61,190 nt of DNA from Rhodopirellula baltica (GCA_002901265.1 PPHI01000051.1:1-61190); one strand, 5' to 3'; positions 45,958 through 56,388 are shown, numbered from the stretch's first letter. The notes: generated by a model not told the origin, from the sequence alone. A program made the numbers and translations.

Positions 45958-46692
45958 ATGAAACGCCGAACATTCCTTGCCACCACCGCAGCCGTTGGCG
46001 CTGCCTCCTGCCTGTCACAGCGATCCGTTTCTGCTGCCGAAAAAATGAAGCTTTCCAAAGGCGAAGTGATCCTGTTCCAAGGGGATTCGATCACTGACGC
46101 CGGACGCAACAAGAACGAACCAGTTGCCAACGAAGGCCTCGGACATGGCTACCCCAAGTTCATTTCGGAGTCGTTGCATCACGATTACCCCGAGTTGGAT
46201 TTGCAAATCCATAACCGTGGGATCTCCGGTAACAAAGTTCCAGACCTGGATCGTCGCTGGCAACAGGATTGCTTGGACCTGAAGCCACAGATCCTGAGCA
46301 TCCTGATCGGCGTCAACGACATCTGGCACAAGCTGAACGGTCACTATGACGGGACCGCCGAAGTCTACAAGGACGGTTTCGCGGCACTGCTGAAACGCAC
46401 CCGCGAAGCATTGCCCGAAACAACTTTCGTGATCTGTGAGCCCTTCGTCCTGATGGCCGGAACGGTCAAAGAGAACGAAGCGAAGTGGTTCCCAGAATTC
46501 ACCACTCGTCGCGAGTATGCCAAGCAGGTTGCCGATGAAGCGGGCGCGATCTGGGTTCCTTTCCAAACGATGTTCGACGAAGCCGTCGCGAAGGGAACGG
46601 AACCGAAAGCACTCGCCGGTGATGGTGTTCACCCAACGCAGGAAGGCCACCAGCTAATGGCAAAGACCTGGCGCGAAGTGGTTGGCGTCTAG
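45958..46692 (+). CDS. Secreted SGNH/GDSL hydrolase
   Basis: The 244-residue protein has a Tat-like signal (MKRRTFLATTAAVGAA) and SGNH blocks: FQGDSITDAG with S44, the glycine in NRGISGNK, the asparagine in IGVNDIW and AGDGVHPTQEGH with the Asp-His pair. It is probably a carbohydrate esterase that removes acetyl groups. The WFPEFTTRREYAKQVAD and IWVPFQ wording is common in planctomycete and Bacteroidetes paralogues. It is the second gene of the operon started by the oxidoreductase, and a strong terminator follows 30 bp after the stop. Confidence 0.9.
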   Translation: MKRRTFLATTAAVGAASCLSQRSVSAAEKMKLSKGEVILFQGDSITDAGRNKNEPVANEGLGHGYPKFISESLHHDYPELDLQIHNRGISGNKVPDLDRRWQQDCLDLKPQILSILIGVNDIWHKLNGHYDGTAEVYKDGFAALLKRTREALPETTFVICEPFVLMAGTVKENEAKWFPEFTTRREYAKQVADEAGAIWVPFQTMFDEAVAKGTEPKALAGDGVHPTQEGHQLMAKTWREVVGV

Positions 46693-46721
46693 TTCATCGC
46701 CAAAACGTTCGTTCAAATGCG

Positions 46722-46765
46722 AAAGAGGCAACGAATCCTGTCGCGGGATTCGTTGCCTCTTTTTA
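46722..46765 (+). terminator. Strong factor-independent terminator
   Basis: AAAGAGGCAACGAATCC, loop TGTCGC, GGGATTCGTTGCCTCTTT and a run of T form a near-perfect 16-base stem. It ends the oxidoreductase-SGNH operon. Read the other way it also has A/T flanks and could stop the convergent SulP gene. Confidence 0.9.
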
Positions 46766-46797
46766 TTTGGCTTCGCTGTTCTAAACGGTGTCGCTGT

Positions 46798-48450
46798 TTA
46801 ACCCAGCCGATCGGTCGCGACGTGATACTGCGGATCTTCCGAAAGGTTGACTTCGACAAATTCACCCGCACGATCAAGCAGCGTCCGGCACTCTTGGCTG
46901 AGGTGTGTCAGGTGCAGCTTCTTGTTGGCGGCTTCGTATTTTTCGGTCAGTGTCTTGATCGCTTCCATACCCGACTGGTCGTAAACGCGGGTGTAGTAAA
47001 AATCGATGACGACGTCTTCTGGATCGTTCTGCACGTCGAACAGTTCTTTGAACGATGATGCCGATGCGAAGTACAACGGGCCGTGCAGTTGGTAAACCTT
47101 GGTGCCTTCTTCATCGACGCGAGTGTCAGCACCCAAGTGAGTCGCGTGCTGCCAAGCGAACACACAGGCCGACACGACCACGCCCAGGATCACGGCCGTT
47201 GCCAAGTCATGCATCACGACGGTGTAGCCGGCAACCAGCACCATCACAAAGTAATCGGATGGTGGGATGCGGTTAATCATTTTCAGCGAGGCCCATTCGA
47301 AGGTTCCGATCACGACCATGAACATGACCCCGACCAGTGCGGCCATTGGAATCATTTCGATCCAAGGCGCGACGAACAGGATGAACAACATCAAACAGCA
47401 GGCCGCAGTAATCCCGCTCAATCGGCCTCGCCCGCCACTGTTCACGTTGATCAACGATTGTCCGATCATCGCACAACCGCCCATGCCGCCAAAGAAACCA
47501 CAGAGTAAGTTCGCGACGCCTTGCCCGACGCACTCACGGTTTCCACGCCCACGGGTCTCGGTGATTTCGTCGATCAACGTCAACGTCATCAACGATTCGA
47601 TCAGGCCGACGCCCGCTAGTGTTAACGCAAATGGAAAGATGATTTTGAGAGTTTCCAAGCTGAACTCGGGAACCATGTATTCCATGAAAAACGGCATCGG
47701 TAATCCGCCGCCAATCGATGCTTCGACAGGAACGATTTCTTGGCCGCTGGCGAGCTGTTCCTCTGCGGTGGCTGCTGTCGCATGTGTTGCCAACATGTCG
47801 CCCACCGTTGCGATTGCGTTCGATGAAATCCCATCCCCAGCGATTTGTCCACTGCGATTGATTCCGACCGAGATCAATGTCACGACCAGGATCGCAGCCA
47901 GAGAAGCCGGGATCGCCTTGGTGAACTTCGGCAACCCGACAATGATCAACATCGTTAAACCGACCAAGCCAAGCATCAGCCACAGACGCACACCGCTCAG
48001 GTAAACCATTTCGGCAGTGTCGAGATCGAACACTTTAAAACTGCCGAGTTGTGCCATACCAATCACGATCGCCAAACCGTTCACAAAGCCCAGCATCACC
48101 GAGTGCGGCACCATACGAATGAGTTTGCCAAGTCGTGCGAACCCGATGACGATTTGGATGATCCCGCATAGGATCACGGCCGGGAACATGTATTCGATTC
48201 CGTGCATCGTGACCAAGCCGACGACGACAACTGCCATCGCACCCGTCGCACCGGAAATCATGCCCGGACGACCGCCCAAGATTGCGGTGATCAGCCCAAG
48301 GAACACCGCGCTATACAGCCCGATCAGCGGCGAAACGCCAGCAACAAACGCGAAAGCGACGGCTTCGGGGACCAATGCCAGTGCAACCGTCAGTCCCGAG
48401 AGCAGGTCGTCTTTGGTATTGGCAGAATGACGGCGGAAGAAGTTCAGCAT
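46798..48450 (-). CDS. SulP-family anion transporter with STAS domain
   Basis: The 550-residue inner-membrane protein has the SulP layout: [56 protein letters not shown], then a C-terminal STAS domain with [18 protein letters not shown], the serine of DQSG being the usual phosphorylation-like site. It imports sulfate, bicarbonate or a dicarboxylate. Its position close to the sulfatase genes makes sulfate tempting, but many of the short SulP proteins move bicarbonate. It converges with the SGNH gene and is monocistronic. Confidence 0.93.
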   Translation of the reverse strand: MLNFFRRHSANTKDDLLSGLTVALALVPEAVAFAFVAGVSPLIGLYSAVFLGLITAILGGRPGMISGATGAMAVVVVGLVTMHGIEYMFPAVILCGIIQIVIGFARLGKLIRMVPHSVMLGFVNGLAIVIGMAQLGSFKVFDLDTAEMVYLSGVRLWLMLGLVGLTMLIIVGLPKFTKAIPASLAAILVVTLISVGINRSGQIAGDGISSNAIATVGDMLATHATAATAEEQLASGQEIVPVEASIGGGLPMPFFMEYMVPEFSLETLKIIFPFALTLAGVGLIESLMTLTLIDEITETRGRGNRECVGQGVANLLCGFFGGMGGCAMIGQSLINVNSGGRGRLSGITAACCLMLFILFVAPWIEMIPMAALVGVMFMVVIGTFEWASLKMINRIPPSDYFVMVLVAGYTVVMHDLATAVILGVVVSACVFAWQHATHLGADTRVDEEGTKVYQLHGPLYFASASSFKELFDVQNDPEDVVIDFYYTRVYDQSGMEAIKTLTEKYEAANKKLHLTHLSQECRTLLDRAGEFVEVNLSEDPQYHVATDRLG

Positions 48451-48759
48451 CGGTGGGGCGGGATTACTGGTGATTGGAAGAGGATTTAGTCGCGAATCCT
48501 AGTAGCCCACCAGAACTGGTCAACCGCAACGAAACAGGCGGATTTCGTGCGACAATAGGGGGTTGGTAAACACGGCGTAGGAAAGTGGTTTTGAACCACC
48601 TTCTAAGTCCACAACGACGCCCTGGATGAACTTAAGGCGATCGTAAGCCACATTAGCGGCGACGGGAAAAAACTCGTCCGCTTTCCCGAATCACCCCAAA
48701 GCTCTCCACATGGGCCCCTGCTGCGGAACGAGACAATGCGTCGGTTCAGCTCGCTGAAA
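48451..48759. other. Intergenic region, nothing recognised
   Basis: About 310 bp between two minus-strand genes. I see no coding sequence, RNA gene or clear terminator. It must hold the SulP promoter. Confidence 0.4.
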
Positions 48760-50604
48760 TCACTTTCCAGGACTGAATGAACCGCCCATTCCCCCCATGC
48801 CGCCGCCCATTCCACCACCACTGGCTCGCTGAAAGTCTAGGTCTTGTTTCAGCTCCTGTTGCAGGTTGGTGCTGACGATGGTCCGTGTCCGGTCCATCTC
48901 GATGCTGTATTGATAGTCATGGTCGTACGCATCGCTGCCGAAACGTCGCGGCGGAATCTCGAGGTCCCAACGCAAGATTCCGGTCGGCCGCATCAAACGC
49001 AAGTACTTGCCGTCCGTCGACAGTTTGCCGAGCGTGTCCGGATCGACGTTCACATTGATCACGCCGGCACTGTTGCTGATCGGCAAACGATCCATCAACC
49101 GAATCGCGATCGGTTGATCATGAAAGTTGGACACGACCAATCGATAGTTCAGCGCCGCCAAACGATTGCCACCTTTGATGGAGACGTTGCGATCGAGCAG
49201 CTCGCGCCGAGTCCGCACCTGCCGATCGGCTCCCAAACCAATCAGTATCTCGCCACCGGCCGCGGTCGACAGCAAATCAGTCCGACCAACAAACTGCCCG
49301 TCCAAGAACACGGACGCTGCGCCACCCACTAGGTTGCGTCCCGTTTGATTTTCAAGTTCGGCTTCACGATAGGCGAACGTGCTCAACAGCGGGATTACGA
49401 CGCGATACATCTTGCTTTGAACGGTGGACCGCAGAATCGTGATGGACTGCATTCCGGCCTGGCTCGCAATGTCGATCGAACCACCGATTTCGTACGTTTC
49501 GTCCGAGATCGTTTGCATGGCGTCACCGGCTAGCTCGCGCTGCTTCGTTTGAGGCTGATTGAATTCGGCAAGCTGTTTGCGTGCCGCTTCGCTGTTGATC
49601 TGCAAGTCATCGTTCCAATCATCGAAGTTGTCCCAAGCCGAAAGCGGCTGTGTGACGGCAGGCCTGCCGAATGGATCGTTGTTCTGGTCACTACTGCCAC
49701 TCGCCGAAACACGCAGTGGTGCCAGTACCGGACCGTCGGCATTCAGGTTTGGCGTACCCGTGCAAAGAACCAACTCCACCCCAGTCCAGTCCTCGCCGCT
49801 GTTTTGCAGCACCTTGCCTTCCATTTCGATCAAGAACTGGTCCTCGCCTTGCGGATTGGATGTGGCATGAATCGTGTAGTTCGGCTGCCAGCTGACCTCA
49901 TCGACCCAGTAATTCAGACGCAGTTTTCCGCCTTGTGGTGCAAGCACATCCAAAATGACGTCATAGGTATTGCGAGACTGCGGACCAGCCAGTTCAGCGA
50001 ATTCGGCGATCTTGGTTTCAAGCTTTTCCTGTTGCGTGGTAGCTCTGGCCGTGGCTTCGTGCAGCTCCTTGGCCAACGCACGTCGACGTTGCATGACGAA
50101 GTCAGCAATCTCCGTCACGCCTTTTGTGTCCAGCTTCGCCGAATTCAGATCCGCATTGGTTTTTGCGGCCGAAAACTGAACCAGTGTCTCGATCGTTTTC
50201 AAATCTTGTTCGATAACAAGGACGTCTTGTTTCGCCGACGCAACCGCTTCTTGAAGACTTCGTAGGACTTCTGCTTGCTCCTGGAACACGCCCTTCACTT
50301 CTGTGTCTTGATGTGGAATCAAAGACAACGATCGCACGATCAAATTAGGATCCGATTCGCAACGAACGGATTGGTCACGCAGCGTTTCCGGAAGTCCAGT
50401 TAGCCGGATTCGTTGGTGCTTTTCCGATGCACGTAGGTCGGCTTCTCGGACCACATTTGCTTCACGCTGGAAAACGGCGACCGAGGCAACTCGACTTTGC
50501 ACGTCAACAAAGTCGTTCGCTCCTTCGGTCGCCTTGGGCTCCATCCAGCACACCATCATGCAAAGCCAATAGACGCATCGAGTCCAACGAATTTTGTTTC
50601 GCAT
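48760..50604 (-). CDS. MuiA-family (DUF4139/DUF4140) exported protein
   Basis: The 614-residue protein has a signal peptide (WTRCVYWLCMMVCWMEPKATEG), a DUF4140 beta domain (VASVAVFQREANVVREADL, LTGLPETL), a coiled coil of about 100 residues (EQAEVLRSLQEAVASAKQDV onward) and the DUF4139 beta domain (LRLNYWVDEVSWQPNYTI, VLCTGTPNL, YRLVVSNFHDQPIAIRLMDR). It ends in a glycine/methionine-rich tail, GGGMGGGMGGMGG. Relatives include a mucoidy inhibitor of Rhizobium; the biochemical role is unknown. An insert rich in N, D and Q (SSDQNNDPFGRPAVTQPL on) interrupts the DUF4139 part. ATG at 50604 is chosen because it gives the signal peptide; the frame is open to 50853. It diverges from an exported unknown gene 212 bp away. 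Confidence 0.85.
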   Translation of the reverse strand: MRNKIRWTRCVYWLCMMVCWMEPKATEGANDFVDVQSRVASVAVFQREANVVREADLRASEKHQRIRLTGLPETLRDQSVRCESDPNLIVRSLSLIPHQDTEVKGVFQEQAEVLRSLQEAVASAKQDVLVIEQDLKTIETLVQFSAAKTNADLNSAKLDTKGVTEIADFVMQRRRALAKELHEATARATTQQEKLETKIAEFAELAGPQSRNTYDVILDVLAPQGGKLRLNYWVDEVSWQPNYTIHATSNPQGEDQFLIEMEGKVLQNSGEDWTGVELVLCTGTPNLNADGPVLAPLRVSASGSSDQNNDPFGRPAVTQPLSAWDNFDDWNDDLQINSEAARKQLAEFNQPQTKQRELAGDAMQTISDETYEIGGSIDIASQAGMQSITILRSTVQSKMYRVVIPLLSTFAYREAELENQTGRNLVGGAASVFLDGQFVGRTDLLSTAAGGEILIGLGADRQVRTRRELLDRNVSIKGGNRLAALNYRLVVSNFHDQPIAIRLMDRLPISNSAGVINVNVDPDTLGKLSTDGKYLRLMRPTGILRWDLEIPPRRFGSDAYDHDYQYSIEMDRTRTIVSTNLQQELKQDLDFQRASGGGMGGGMGGMGGSFSPGK

Positions 50605-50816
50605 CGAACGTTTCTCGTTTTGTTTGATGTGATGTAGCAAAACACAACAGAGGTGATGACGCGTTTTGCTGCACTTAGTGATCGAAAAGGCCAAGTCCGG
50701 TGTGTAGCACCTTAAGAATGCAGTCGGCATGCCAATTGCATCGTTGGAGATGCATGTATTGAACAGTGGATTGTATAGATGAGTTTTCTGCATGATCCGA
50801 TCACAGGAACTACACC

Positions 50817-51635
50817 ATGCACATGACGTTCTGGTCTCGGTCAATCGTGGCAAGTGTTTTGGCCGCGTTGGTTTCGTTGAGTTTCACGGCAACAGTAAAT
50901 TCACAAGACAGATCGATCAGTCAGCTTTTGAAATCTGGTTCCTTCCAAGCGGTGGATCATTCCAAGCAATCCGAGCGTGGCAAGCCGATTCTGTCGTTTC
51001 CCTGTGATCCGCTGATGAGCGTTGAACAAGAGCGGCAGCTATTGGAGACTCTAAGCAAGCCATCGCCGCTGAAGGCAAACGCGATCACGACGTTGAATTC
51101 ACTTGCACAGGCGTTGAGTGAGCATTGCCCTGTGGTGATTGATCGTCGCAGTCTTGACGAGTACGGGATGAGAATTGACATGGATTTGTCGAAGAACCTG
51201 TTGCTCGACAACACTTCCAAGGAGCCTGTGTCGAATGAGCAATCTGTCGATCAGCCAGCTTCGAACCAGTGGTGGGCCGCAGCATCGGAACCCACGTCGA
51301 ATGATCATGGCCTGAGTTTGCTAGGTGATCTGGTACAGCGACTTGACGGCAGTGACTTGGAAATCGTTTTGTATCATTCACGTGTTGTGATCACGACAAT
51401 CGAAGCTGCCGAGGAGCTGAACATCGTGCGGATGTATGAGATCTCGCCGCTCAAAGGCCTGGATTCCTTGGTCGACACGATCACGCAAACGTTCGATCCC
51501 GATCGTTGGGAAATACTGGGTGGTCAAGCGATGATGCGGCGGATTTCTACCGATCAGAATGATTGGTTAATCGTGTCAGCACCCACGATGACGCAGCTCA
51601 AGGTGCAAGCCTTTTTAAATCGCATCAATCAATGA
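50817..51635 (+). CDS. Exported planctomycete protein of unknown function
   Basis: The 272-residue protein has a signal peptide (SIVASVLAALVSLSFTATVNSQ), an acidic middle part, and at the C-terminus a segment VDTITQTFDPDRWEILGGQA with WLIVSAPTMTQLKVQAFL. That wording, with D.W...GG and a later WLIVSAP, occurs in many planctomycete exported proteins and recalls STN/secretin N-domain folds. No catalytic motif is visible. It is transcribed away from the MuiA gene and may share a control region with it. Function is not known to me. Confidence 0.7.
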   Translation: MHMTFWSRSIVASVLAALVSLSFTATVNSQDRSISQLLKSGSFQAVDHSKQSERGKPILSFPCDPLMSVEQERQLLETLSKPSPLKANAITTLNSLAQALSEHCPVVIDRRSLDEYGMRIDMDLSKNLLLDNTSKEPVSNEQSVDQPASNQWWAAASEPTSNDHGLSLLGDLVQRLDGSDLEIVLYHSRVVITTIEAAEELNIVRMYEISPLKGLDSLVDTITQTFDPDRWEILGGQAMMRRISTDQNDWLIVSAPTMTQLKVQAFLNRINQ

Positions 51636-52062
51636 GTTTTCGGCGGAGGCATCATGCCGATCGAACGCGGACGTAGGATGGTGATGAGATCCATCGGTTT
51701 GCGCGAGATGAATACGTCCGCAGACAAATCATGGTCGCACCGGTTTTCGACTCCGGAGGAGTCCGCGTTGGTAGCTCGGGGCGGAAGCCCCGAGAACATT
51801 CCAATCCATCATTCGCCCCGGAGGGGCCGGCGTGGGTTGTGTGTTCGATTCCGTCGGCCCCTCCGGGGCGTGCGTGTGGATGGGCTCCACGGATCTTGGG
51901 GCTCACGCCCCAAGCTACCCAAGACGGCCCCTCCGGGGCGAACACATCATGCCGATCCAATGCGGCCGTTGGGGGCGAAGACATTATGCTGATCCATGAC
52001 GGTCGTTGGTTACGACGACATCATGCCGTTCGAACGCGGCCTTGGGGCGACGACGTTCCACG
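51636..52062. repeat. Intergenic repeat cluster: 37-bp tandem repeat and GC palindromes
   Basis: A 37-base unit starting CATCATGCCGATCCAATGCG recurs at 51945, 51982 and 52019, with a stray copy start at 51650. Between them are palindromic blocks: GCCCCGGAGGGGC in both orientations (about 51811, 51858, 51929), CTCGGGGCGGAAGCCCCGAG (about 51777) and CTTGGGGCTCACGCCCCAAG (about 51896). Open frames on both strands here are by-products of the repeats. No gene is supported. Confidence 0.8.
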
Positions 52063-54456
52063 CTACGGTGATTTGATTTCCAACGGGACCGAAAGCTTTA
52101 TCTGTTGCGGCTGGAGACAGGCTTTGTCGTCGCACGCTTGGAACTCGATCGTGACCTGCAACATGACCGTTGCGGCGATTGCCTGCGTTGCAATCGAAAG
52201 AGGCACACTCAATCGAACTCGATCCTTATAGATCGCTAACTCTTTTCCAAGAACCGCGTCGGTGATTCGTGTTGGCTCGGGCATCGCCCAGGTCCCAACG
52301 CTCACGCTCTTGTCGGACTGCACTTGAAACGCGACGGCTTTGACAAACTCGACATCTTCAGTTTGTGACTCTTGATCCTTCGCATACAAATGAAACCCTT
52401 GATCGATCGTAAGCTCGATCCTCAACTCGCATTCATCACCTGCAAGCACGCTTGCTTTGGAAATGCTGGCCGTTGCCGTCACGGGTTTCTCACGAACGGT
52501 CACCACGCCATCCGATTGATCCGCGGCAGACTTGTCTTGTGTTTGCAGCCATCGGTCTGTCGCGATCAGCAAGTGCTCGTTGGTGTGTGCTTCCCGATCC
52601 ATCGCGACGGCAAATGCTTCCAGAGTTGCGATCGCGGAGTCACGTAATTCGTCTCGTCCGGTCTCCTTCGCCAGATTCAACAGCAAGCACGCGGCAACTC
52701 CGTTGGTGCTTGGCAAATTGCCACCAGCTCCTAAGAACTTCGAACGAACCAACAACGCCTCATGCTCGGGCCCCGTTTGGAAGAAGCCACCGTGCTCTTT
52801 GTCTTCGAAACGTTCTTGCATTTGCCCGACCAAACGCAGCGATTCGTTTAAATAACGCTGCTCGCCACTCGCCAAATAGACTTCGTACAAGCCGTTGGCC
52901 AGGTAGACATAATCATCGAAGTACGCTGGTTGCTTCGCCGTGCCATCGCGGTACGAGCGGTACAGTCCGTCGCCGTTTTCCATCGTCCGCAACAGAAACT
53001 CGGCAGCCGATCGTGCCAAATCGAGGTACTTCGGTTCATCCAACAACCGAGCTGACTTGGCAAGTGATTCGATCATCAAGCCGTTCCAGCTGGTCAACAC
53101 TTTGTCGTCCCGGTGTGGCTGCGGCCAAGTCAAACGTTCGTCCAGCAGTTGTTGCCGAATGTTCGCAAGCCGCTTCGAATCGACGGTGATCGGTTCCAAT
53201 AGATGCGGGATGTTCTTCCCGACTCGTTCCCCGCTTGCTTCATCCCGGAAATTGCCTGCTTCAGTGAATTGATAAACGCCTGCGAATAGCGAAGCGTCAG
53301 GTGCGGTCAATGTTTTCTGCAACTGGTCGGTCGACCAAACATAAGCCTCGCCTTCTTTGCCGACTTCCCCCGAATCCAAAGCCGAGTAAAACCCGAATTC
53401 CTTCGACGTCATTTCACGACTGAGCCATTGATAGATATCCGCGACGGCTTCGCGATATCGGGCTTCCTTGGTGATGTCAAAGGCTTCGGCGTAAAGACCC
53501 ATCAATTGTGCGTTGTCGTACAGCATCTTTTCGAAGTGCGGCAACAACCACTCGGCATCGGTCGAATAGCGATGGAATCCGCCGCCAAGATGATCATGGA
53601 ATCCGCCCAGCCACATCGCGTCGAGCGTCTTGGTGATCGGTTCAAGCAATCGCTCGTCCTTGGATTGGCGATGCCGATGCATCAGGAATGCGAGTGTCCC
53701 GTGTGGCGGGAATTTTGGGGCACCGCCGAAACCGCCATGCTGCGGATCGAATTGTTTGAGGAACGTTTCGGTTGCCTGGTCGATCAACTGAGGTGTCAGG
53801 TCGACGACCTGTTTGATCTCAGGATTGCCGGCACGACGGGTTGCGCTGACAATCGATTCGGCTTGGCGATTCACGTCATCGCGGCGATTGACCCAAAACT
53901 GGTGCAGTTGTTCGAGCACCAACACGAATCGCTGCTTGGGAAAGTACGTGCCAGCCATCCAAGGCTTTCCGTCGGGGGTCAGCCAAACCGAATTGGGCCA
54001 GCCACCACGATTGGTCAGCAGCTGCGTAACCAGCATGTACTGATCATCGATGTCGGGGCGTTCTTCGCGATCGACCTTGATGGCGACGAAGTGTTCGTTG
54101 ATCACCTTGGCAACCTCTGGATCTTCGAACGATTCGACCTCCATGACATGGCACCAATAGCAGGTCGAGTATCCGATCGACAAAAAGATCGGTTTGTCCT
54201 CGGCCTTCGCCTTTGCGAATGCCTCATCACCCCAGGGATACCAATTGACTGGATTATGGGCGTGCTGCAATAGATACGGGCTTGTCTCATTAATGAGATG
54301 ATTGCTGTGCATGGTCGCTGGTGATTGTCCAAGGCAGTCATTCAATCCACCGACGCCGATCGCGGCGGCCAAGATAATTGACAACTGTGCCGATAACGAA
54401 CAAAGCGTGGTACCAGAAACCACCCTGCCGTTTTGTGACCTAGGTTGCACAAGCAC
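52063..54456 (-). CDS. DUF255 thioredoxin-like/YyaL protein with DsbD-alpha-like tail
   Basis: The 797-residue protein has a probable signal segment ([19 protein letters not shown]), then the DUF255 thioredoxin-like domain: [21 protein letters not shown]99-Y-W-C102 in [10 protein letters not shown], and [10 protein letters not shown]. An (alpha/alpha)6 barrel of the N-acylglucosamine-epimerase type follows ([30 protein letters not shown]). The last 130 residues, beginning [20 protein letters not shown] and ending [12 protein letters not shown], form a domain like the alpha domain of DsbD. Normal YyaL/SSP411 proteins stop before that domain. It probably handles disulfides outside the cytoplasm, but no activity is known for the family. 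It is the only gene on its strand here. Confidence 0.88.
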   Translation of the reverse strand: MLVQPRSQNGRVVSGTTLCSLSAQLSIILAAAIGVGGLNDCLGQSPATMHSNHLINETSPYLLQHAHNPVNWYPWGDEAFAKAKAEDKPIFLSIGYSTCYWCHVMEVESFEDPEVAKVINEHFVAIKVDREERPDIDDQYMLVTQLLTNRGGWPNSVWLTPDGKPWMAGTYFPKQRFVLVLEQLHQFWVNRRDDVNRQAESIVSATRRAGNPEIKQVVDLTPQLIDQATETFLKQFDPQHGGFGGAPKFPPHGTLAFLMHRHRQSKDERLLEPITKTLDAMWLGGFHDHLGGGFHRYSTDAEWLLPHFEKMLYDNAQLMGLYAEAFDITKEARYREAVADIYQWLSREMTSKEFGFYSALDSGEVGKEGEAYVWSTDQLQKTLTAPDASLFAGVYQFTEAGNFRDEASGERVGKNIPHLLEPITVDSKRLANIRQQLLDERLTWPQPHRDDKVLTSWNGLMIESLAKSARLLDEPKYLDLARSAAEFLLRTMENGDGLYRSYRDGTAKQPAYFDDYVYLANGLYEVYLASGEQRYLNESLRLVGQMQERFEDKEHGGFFQTGPEHEALLVRSKFLGAGGNLPSTNGVAACLLLNLAKETGRDELRDSAIATLEAFAVAMDREAHTNEHLLIATDRWLQTQDKSAADQSDGVVTVREKPVTATASISKASVLAGDECELRIELTIDQGFHLYAKDQESQTEDVEFVKAVAFQVQSDKSVSVGTWAMPEPTRITDAVLGKELAIYKDRVRLSVPLSIATQAIAATVMLQVTIEFQACDDKACLQPQQIKLSVPLEIKSP

Positions 54457-54523
54457 GCTCCAGTTTTTTCCAGACGGTTTTTCCAGGCGGCGGGAACACC
54501 TGTTACTTAGAGGGGATCATTCG

Positions 54524-55033
54524 ATGTCATTGATTGCGGGATACATGAAAGATAAAGGCACCGGCATTGGCGGTGGCTATGAAATTCAGTCGGTCCCTTT
54601 CCTGCGTGCAATCGGGCTAACCCCTTCCAACGGAAAATTCATCATCCAGGGCTCACAAAAGGAAATCAAGGCTTGGCTGGCAAAGCACGGCAACTTGAAA
54701 GTGAAAACAGACGAACACTTCGACACCTTTCACGTCACTGTCGGAAAGCTGAACACCACCAACGCGGCGAAGATTTACTTGGAAGAGTTTTTCAAAGGAT
54801 TTGTCCCCAACGGCGGTGCGATCGCCCGCGTGGTCAGCTTCTTTCGAAAAGACACCTGGGCGCTGATTTTTCGCATCGGTGCGATCCATGCACGGATCCC
54901 TCATAAAACGTTTCCAGCCAACACGATGGTCTCCGAAGTCGTCGCAGCCGGACGCGGACTGAAACTGGCCAGCGACGTCGATGCTCCGGGAATCGTTGGC
55001 GATGCGCTGGACGCCGCATCGCTGCTGAGCTAG
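54524..55033 (+). CDS. Hypothetical protein, no recognised domain
   Basis: The 169-residue protein begins MSLIAGYMKDKGTGIGGGYE. GAGGGG about ten bases upstream (in CTTAGAGGGGATCATT) supports ATG 54524. It is alpha/beta by inspection, has no signal peptide, no membrane helix and only common residues; I recognise no motif. KIYLEEFFKGFVPNGGA and FRIGAIHARIPHKTF are the most distinctive stretches. It is divergent from the YyaL gene and is not clearly joined to the next gene, which starts 143 bp later. Function unknown. Confidence 0.65.
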   Translation: MSLIAGYMKDKGTGIGGGYEIQSVPFLRAIGLTPSNGKFIIQGSQKEIKAWLAKHGNLKVKTDEHFDTFHVTVGKLNTTNAAKIYLEEFFKGFVPNGGAIARVVSFFRKDTWALIFRIGAIHARIPHKTFPANTMVSEVVAAGRGLKLASDVDAPGIVGDALDAASLLS

Positions 55034-55176
55034 TCGCCCCCTGGGGCAGCCGCTCTGTCGGGTGAACGTACATCTCGCCAACCTGCGTGAAACCCGACTT
55101 GCATTTCTCCTGTCAATCTTGCTAGGTCACACGATGGAACGTGCTGCCATGTAATGACGCGAGAGATAGCCTTCTG

Positions 55177-55938
55177 ATGTCCGCCAGTTTAAATCGCCCC
55201 GTATCGATCGACCCCATATCGATCGATTCTTGCTCGAGCGATCCAGTTTCCAATGGTTCAGCACGCCGTCTTGTGATTGCCAGTTGGGTTGCGGTCGCTG
55301 GACTGTTCACCGGCTGCACACTGCCGACAGGCATTTTGAATTCACGTTGGGCGATGGAAGATCCGGACTACGCGACGAAGTATTCCGATGGTGCTCCCAA
55401 ATCAGATCTCGCCGGAAAAGCCAAGCAAGCGATGGATGCCCGCTTCATCAAGGGCTCCAACGGAATGTTCGCGTCTGGAGGATACACCTACCGACCCGAG
55501 TCAGAAAACAGCTTGGCGTCGATCGATGTTGGTGTGGAGTCTTACCTGACCAGTTATTTGACCGGGCGGGTTTCGTTCATGGGGATGGGCAACGACGAGG
55601 ACTGGTTCACCGGGGCGGACGCCGGACTGCGTTTACAAACGCCCAGCCGTTTGGCTCCGTTCGTCGGGGCGGGTGTCTTCGCCGGGGCCGCACGTGAAAC
55701 CATTGATGCCTCCGATGACGGTATCGACAACGATGACGACGGATTCATTGATGAAAACCGCGAAAAGGACAAGCGATTCTCAGGAGCATTCGCGGCGATT
55801 TATCCTGAATTTGGGACACACTTTTGGTGGACGCCGCGGATTCGCCTGACAAGTTATGGACGTTACATGATCGCCACCGAAGGCCGCGACGCAGATGACT
55901 GGATGCTCGGATTCGGCATCGCAGTGTTCAATAAGTAG
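55177..55938 (+). CDS. Surface lipoprotein-like barrel with Asp-rich loop
   Basis: The 253-residue protein has a 30-residue hydrophilic head, a hydrophobic stretch and a near-lipobox LFTGC (C47). The rest alternates like an eight-strand outer-membrane barrel (ASIDVGVESYLTSYLTGRVS, YPEFGTHFWWTPRIRLTSYG, WMLGFGIAVFNK). Between strands lies DASDDGIDNDDDGFIDE, an Asp-rich calcium-binding loop like those of thrombospondin-type repeats. ATG at 55177 was chosen; a GTG at 55141 is in frame. Its stop lies seven bases from that of the convergent MarR gene. Role unknown, perhaps surface structure. Confidence 0.6.
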   Translation: MSASLNRPVSIDPISIDSCSSDPVSNGSARRLVIASWVAVAGLFTGCTLPTGILNSRWAMEDPDYATKYSDGAPKSDLAGKAKQAMDARFIKGSNGMFASGGYTYRPESENSLASIDVGVESYLTSYLTGRVSFMGMGNDEDWFTGADAGLRLQTPSRLAPFVGAGVFAGAARETIDASDDGIDNDDDGFIDENREKDKRFSGAFAAIYPEFGTHFWWTPRIRLTSYGRYMIATEGRDADDWMLGFGIAVFNK

Positions 55939-55944
55939 CAGCTT

Positions 55945-56388
55945 TCAGCTGGCCGTCGGAGACGGATAGTCCTTTAGTGAATCGGCGACCTTGCCAAGCA
56001 GCGAGACCAGCTTTTTTGATTCCGCTTGTGAAAGCACCCCGAACATACAGTCACGAATCGGCTGACCGACTTTGATAAGCTTTTTTAAGCGACGCTTTCC
56101 CGTCGCAGTCAACGCGACCGTCTTCGCTCGTGAATCCGTCGGGTGAGGCTGACGCCGAACCAGCCCCCGATCTTCCAATAGCACTAACATCGCTCGGACG
56201 GTACTTGGATCCGAAGTGATGCGGACGGCGAGCTCACGCTGCGTTAGCGCTTTCTCATCTTGAAGGGCGCACATCAAGACAAATTGGTCGGCCGTGACGT
56301 CGAACTCGGTAAAGCACGCGTCGCTGTTGCGGTGTAGCGATAGGTACGCCGCACGCAGTGCCATCGGTAGCTCTTTCTCGATATCCAT
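55945..56388 (-). CDS. MarR-family transcriptional regulator
   Basis: The 147-residue protein is a winged helix-turn-helix of the MarR type: ALTQRELAVRITSDPSTVRAMLV (quoted in two parts as helices 3-4) and LEDRGLVRRQPHPTDSRAKT forming the wing, with helices at both ends for dimerisation. It probably represses its own gene and a neighbour in response to a small phenolic or oxidant. ATG at 56388 is preferred over a TTG at 56409. The target may be the divergent large cytochrome gene or its own promoter; no palindromic operator is obvious to me in the following 500 bp. Confidence 0.9.
   Translation of the reverse strand: MDIEKELPMALRAAYLSLHRNSDACFTEFDVTADQFVLMCALQDEKALTQRELAVRITSDPSTVRAMLVLLEDRGLVRRQPHPTDSRAKTVALTATGKRRLKKLIKVGQPIRDCMFGVLSQAESKKLVSLLGKVADSLKDYPSPTAS

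Noticed and set aside
51652..52231. Open frames on both strands between the exported unknown and YyaL genes
   Set aside because: They are made of GC-rich palindromes and the 37-bp repeat.
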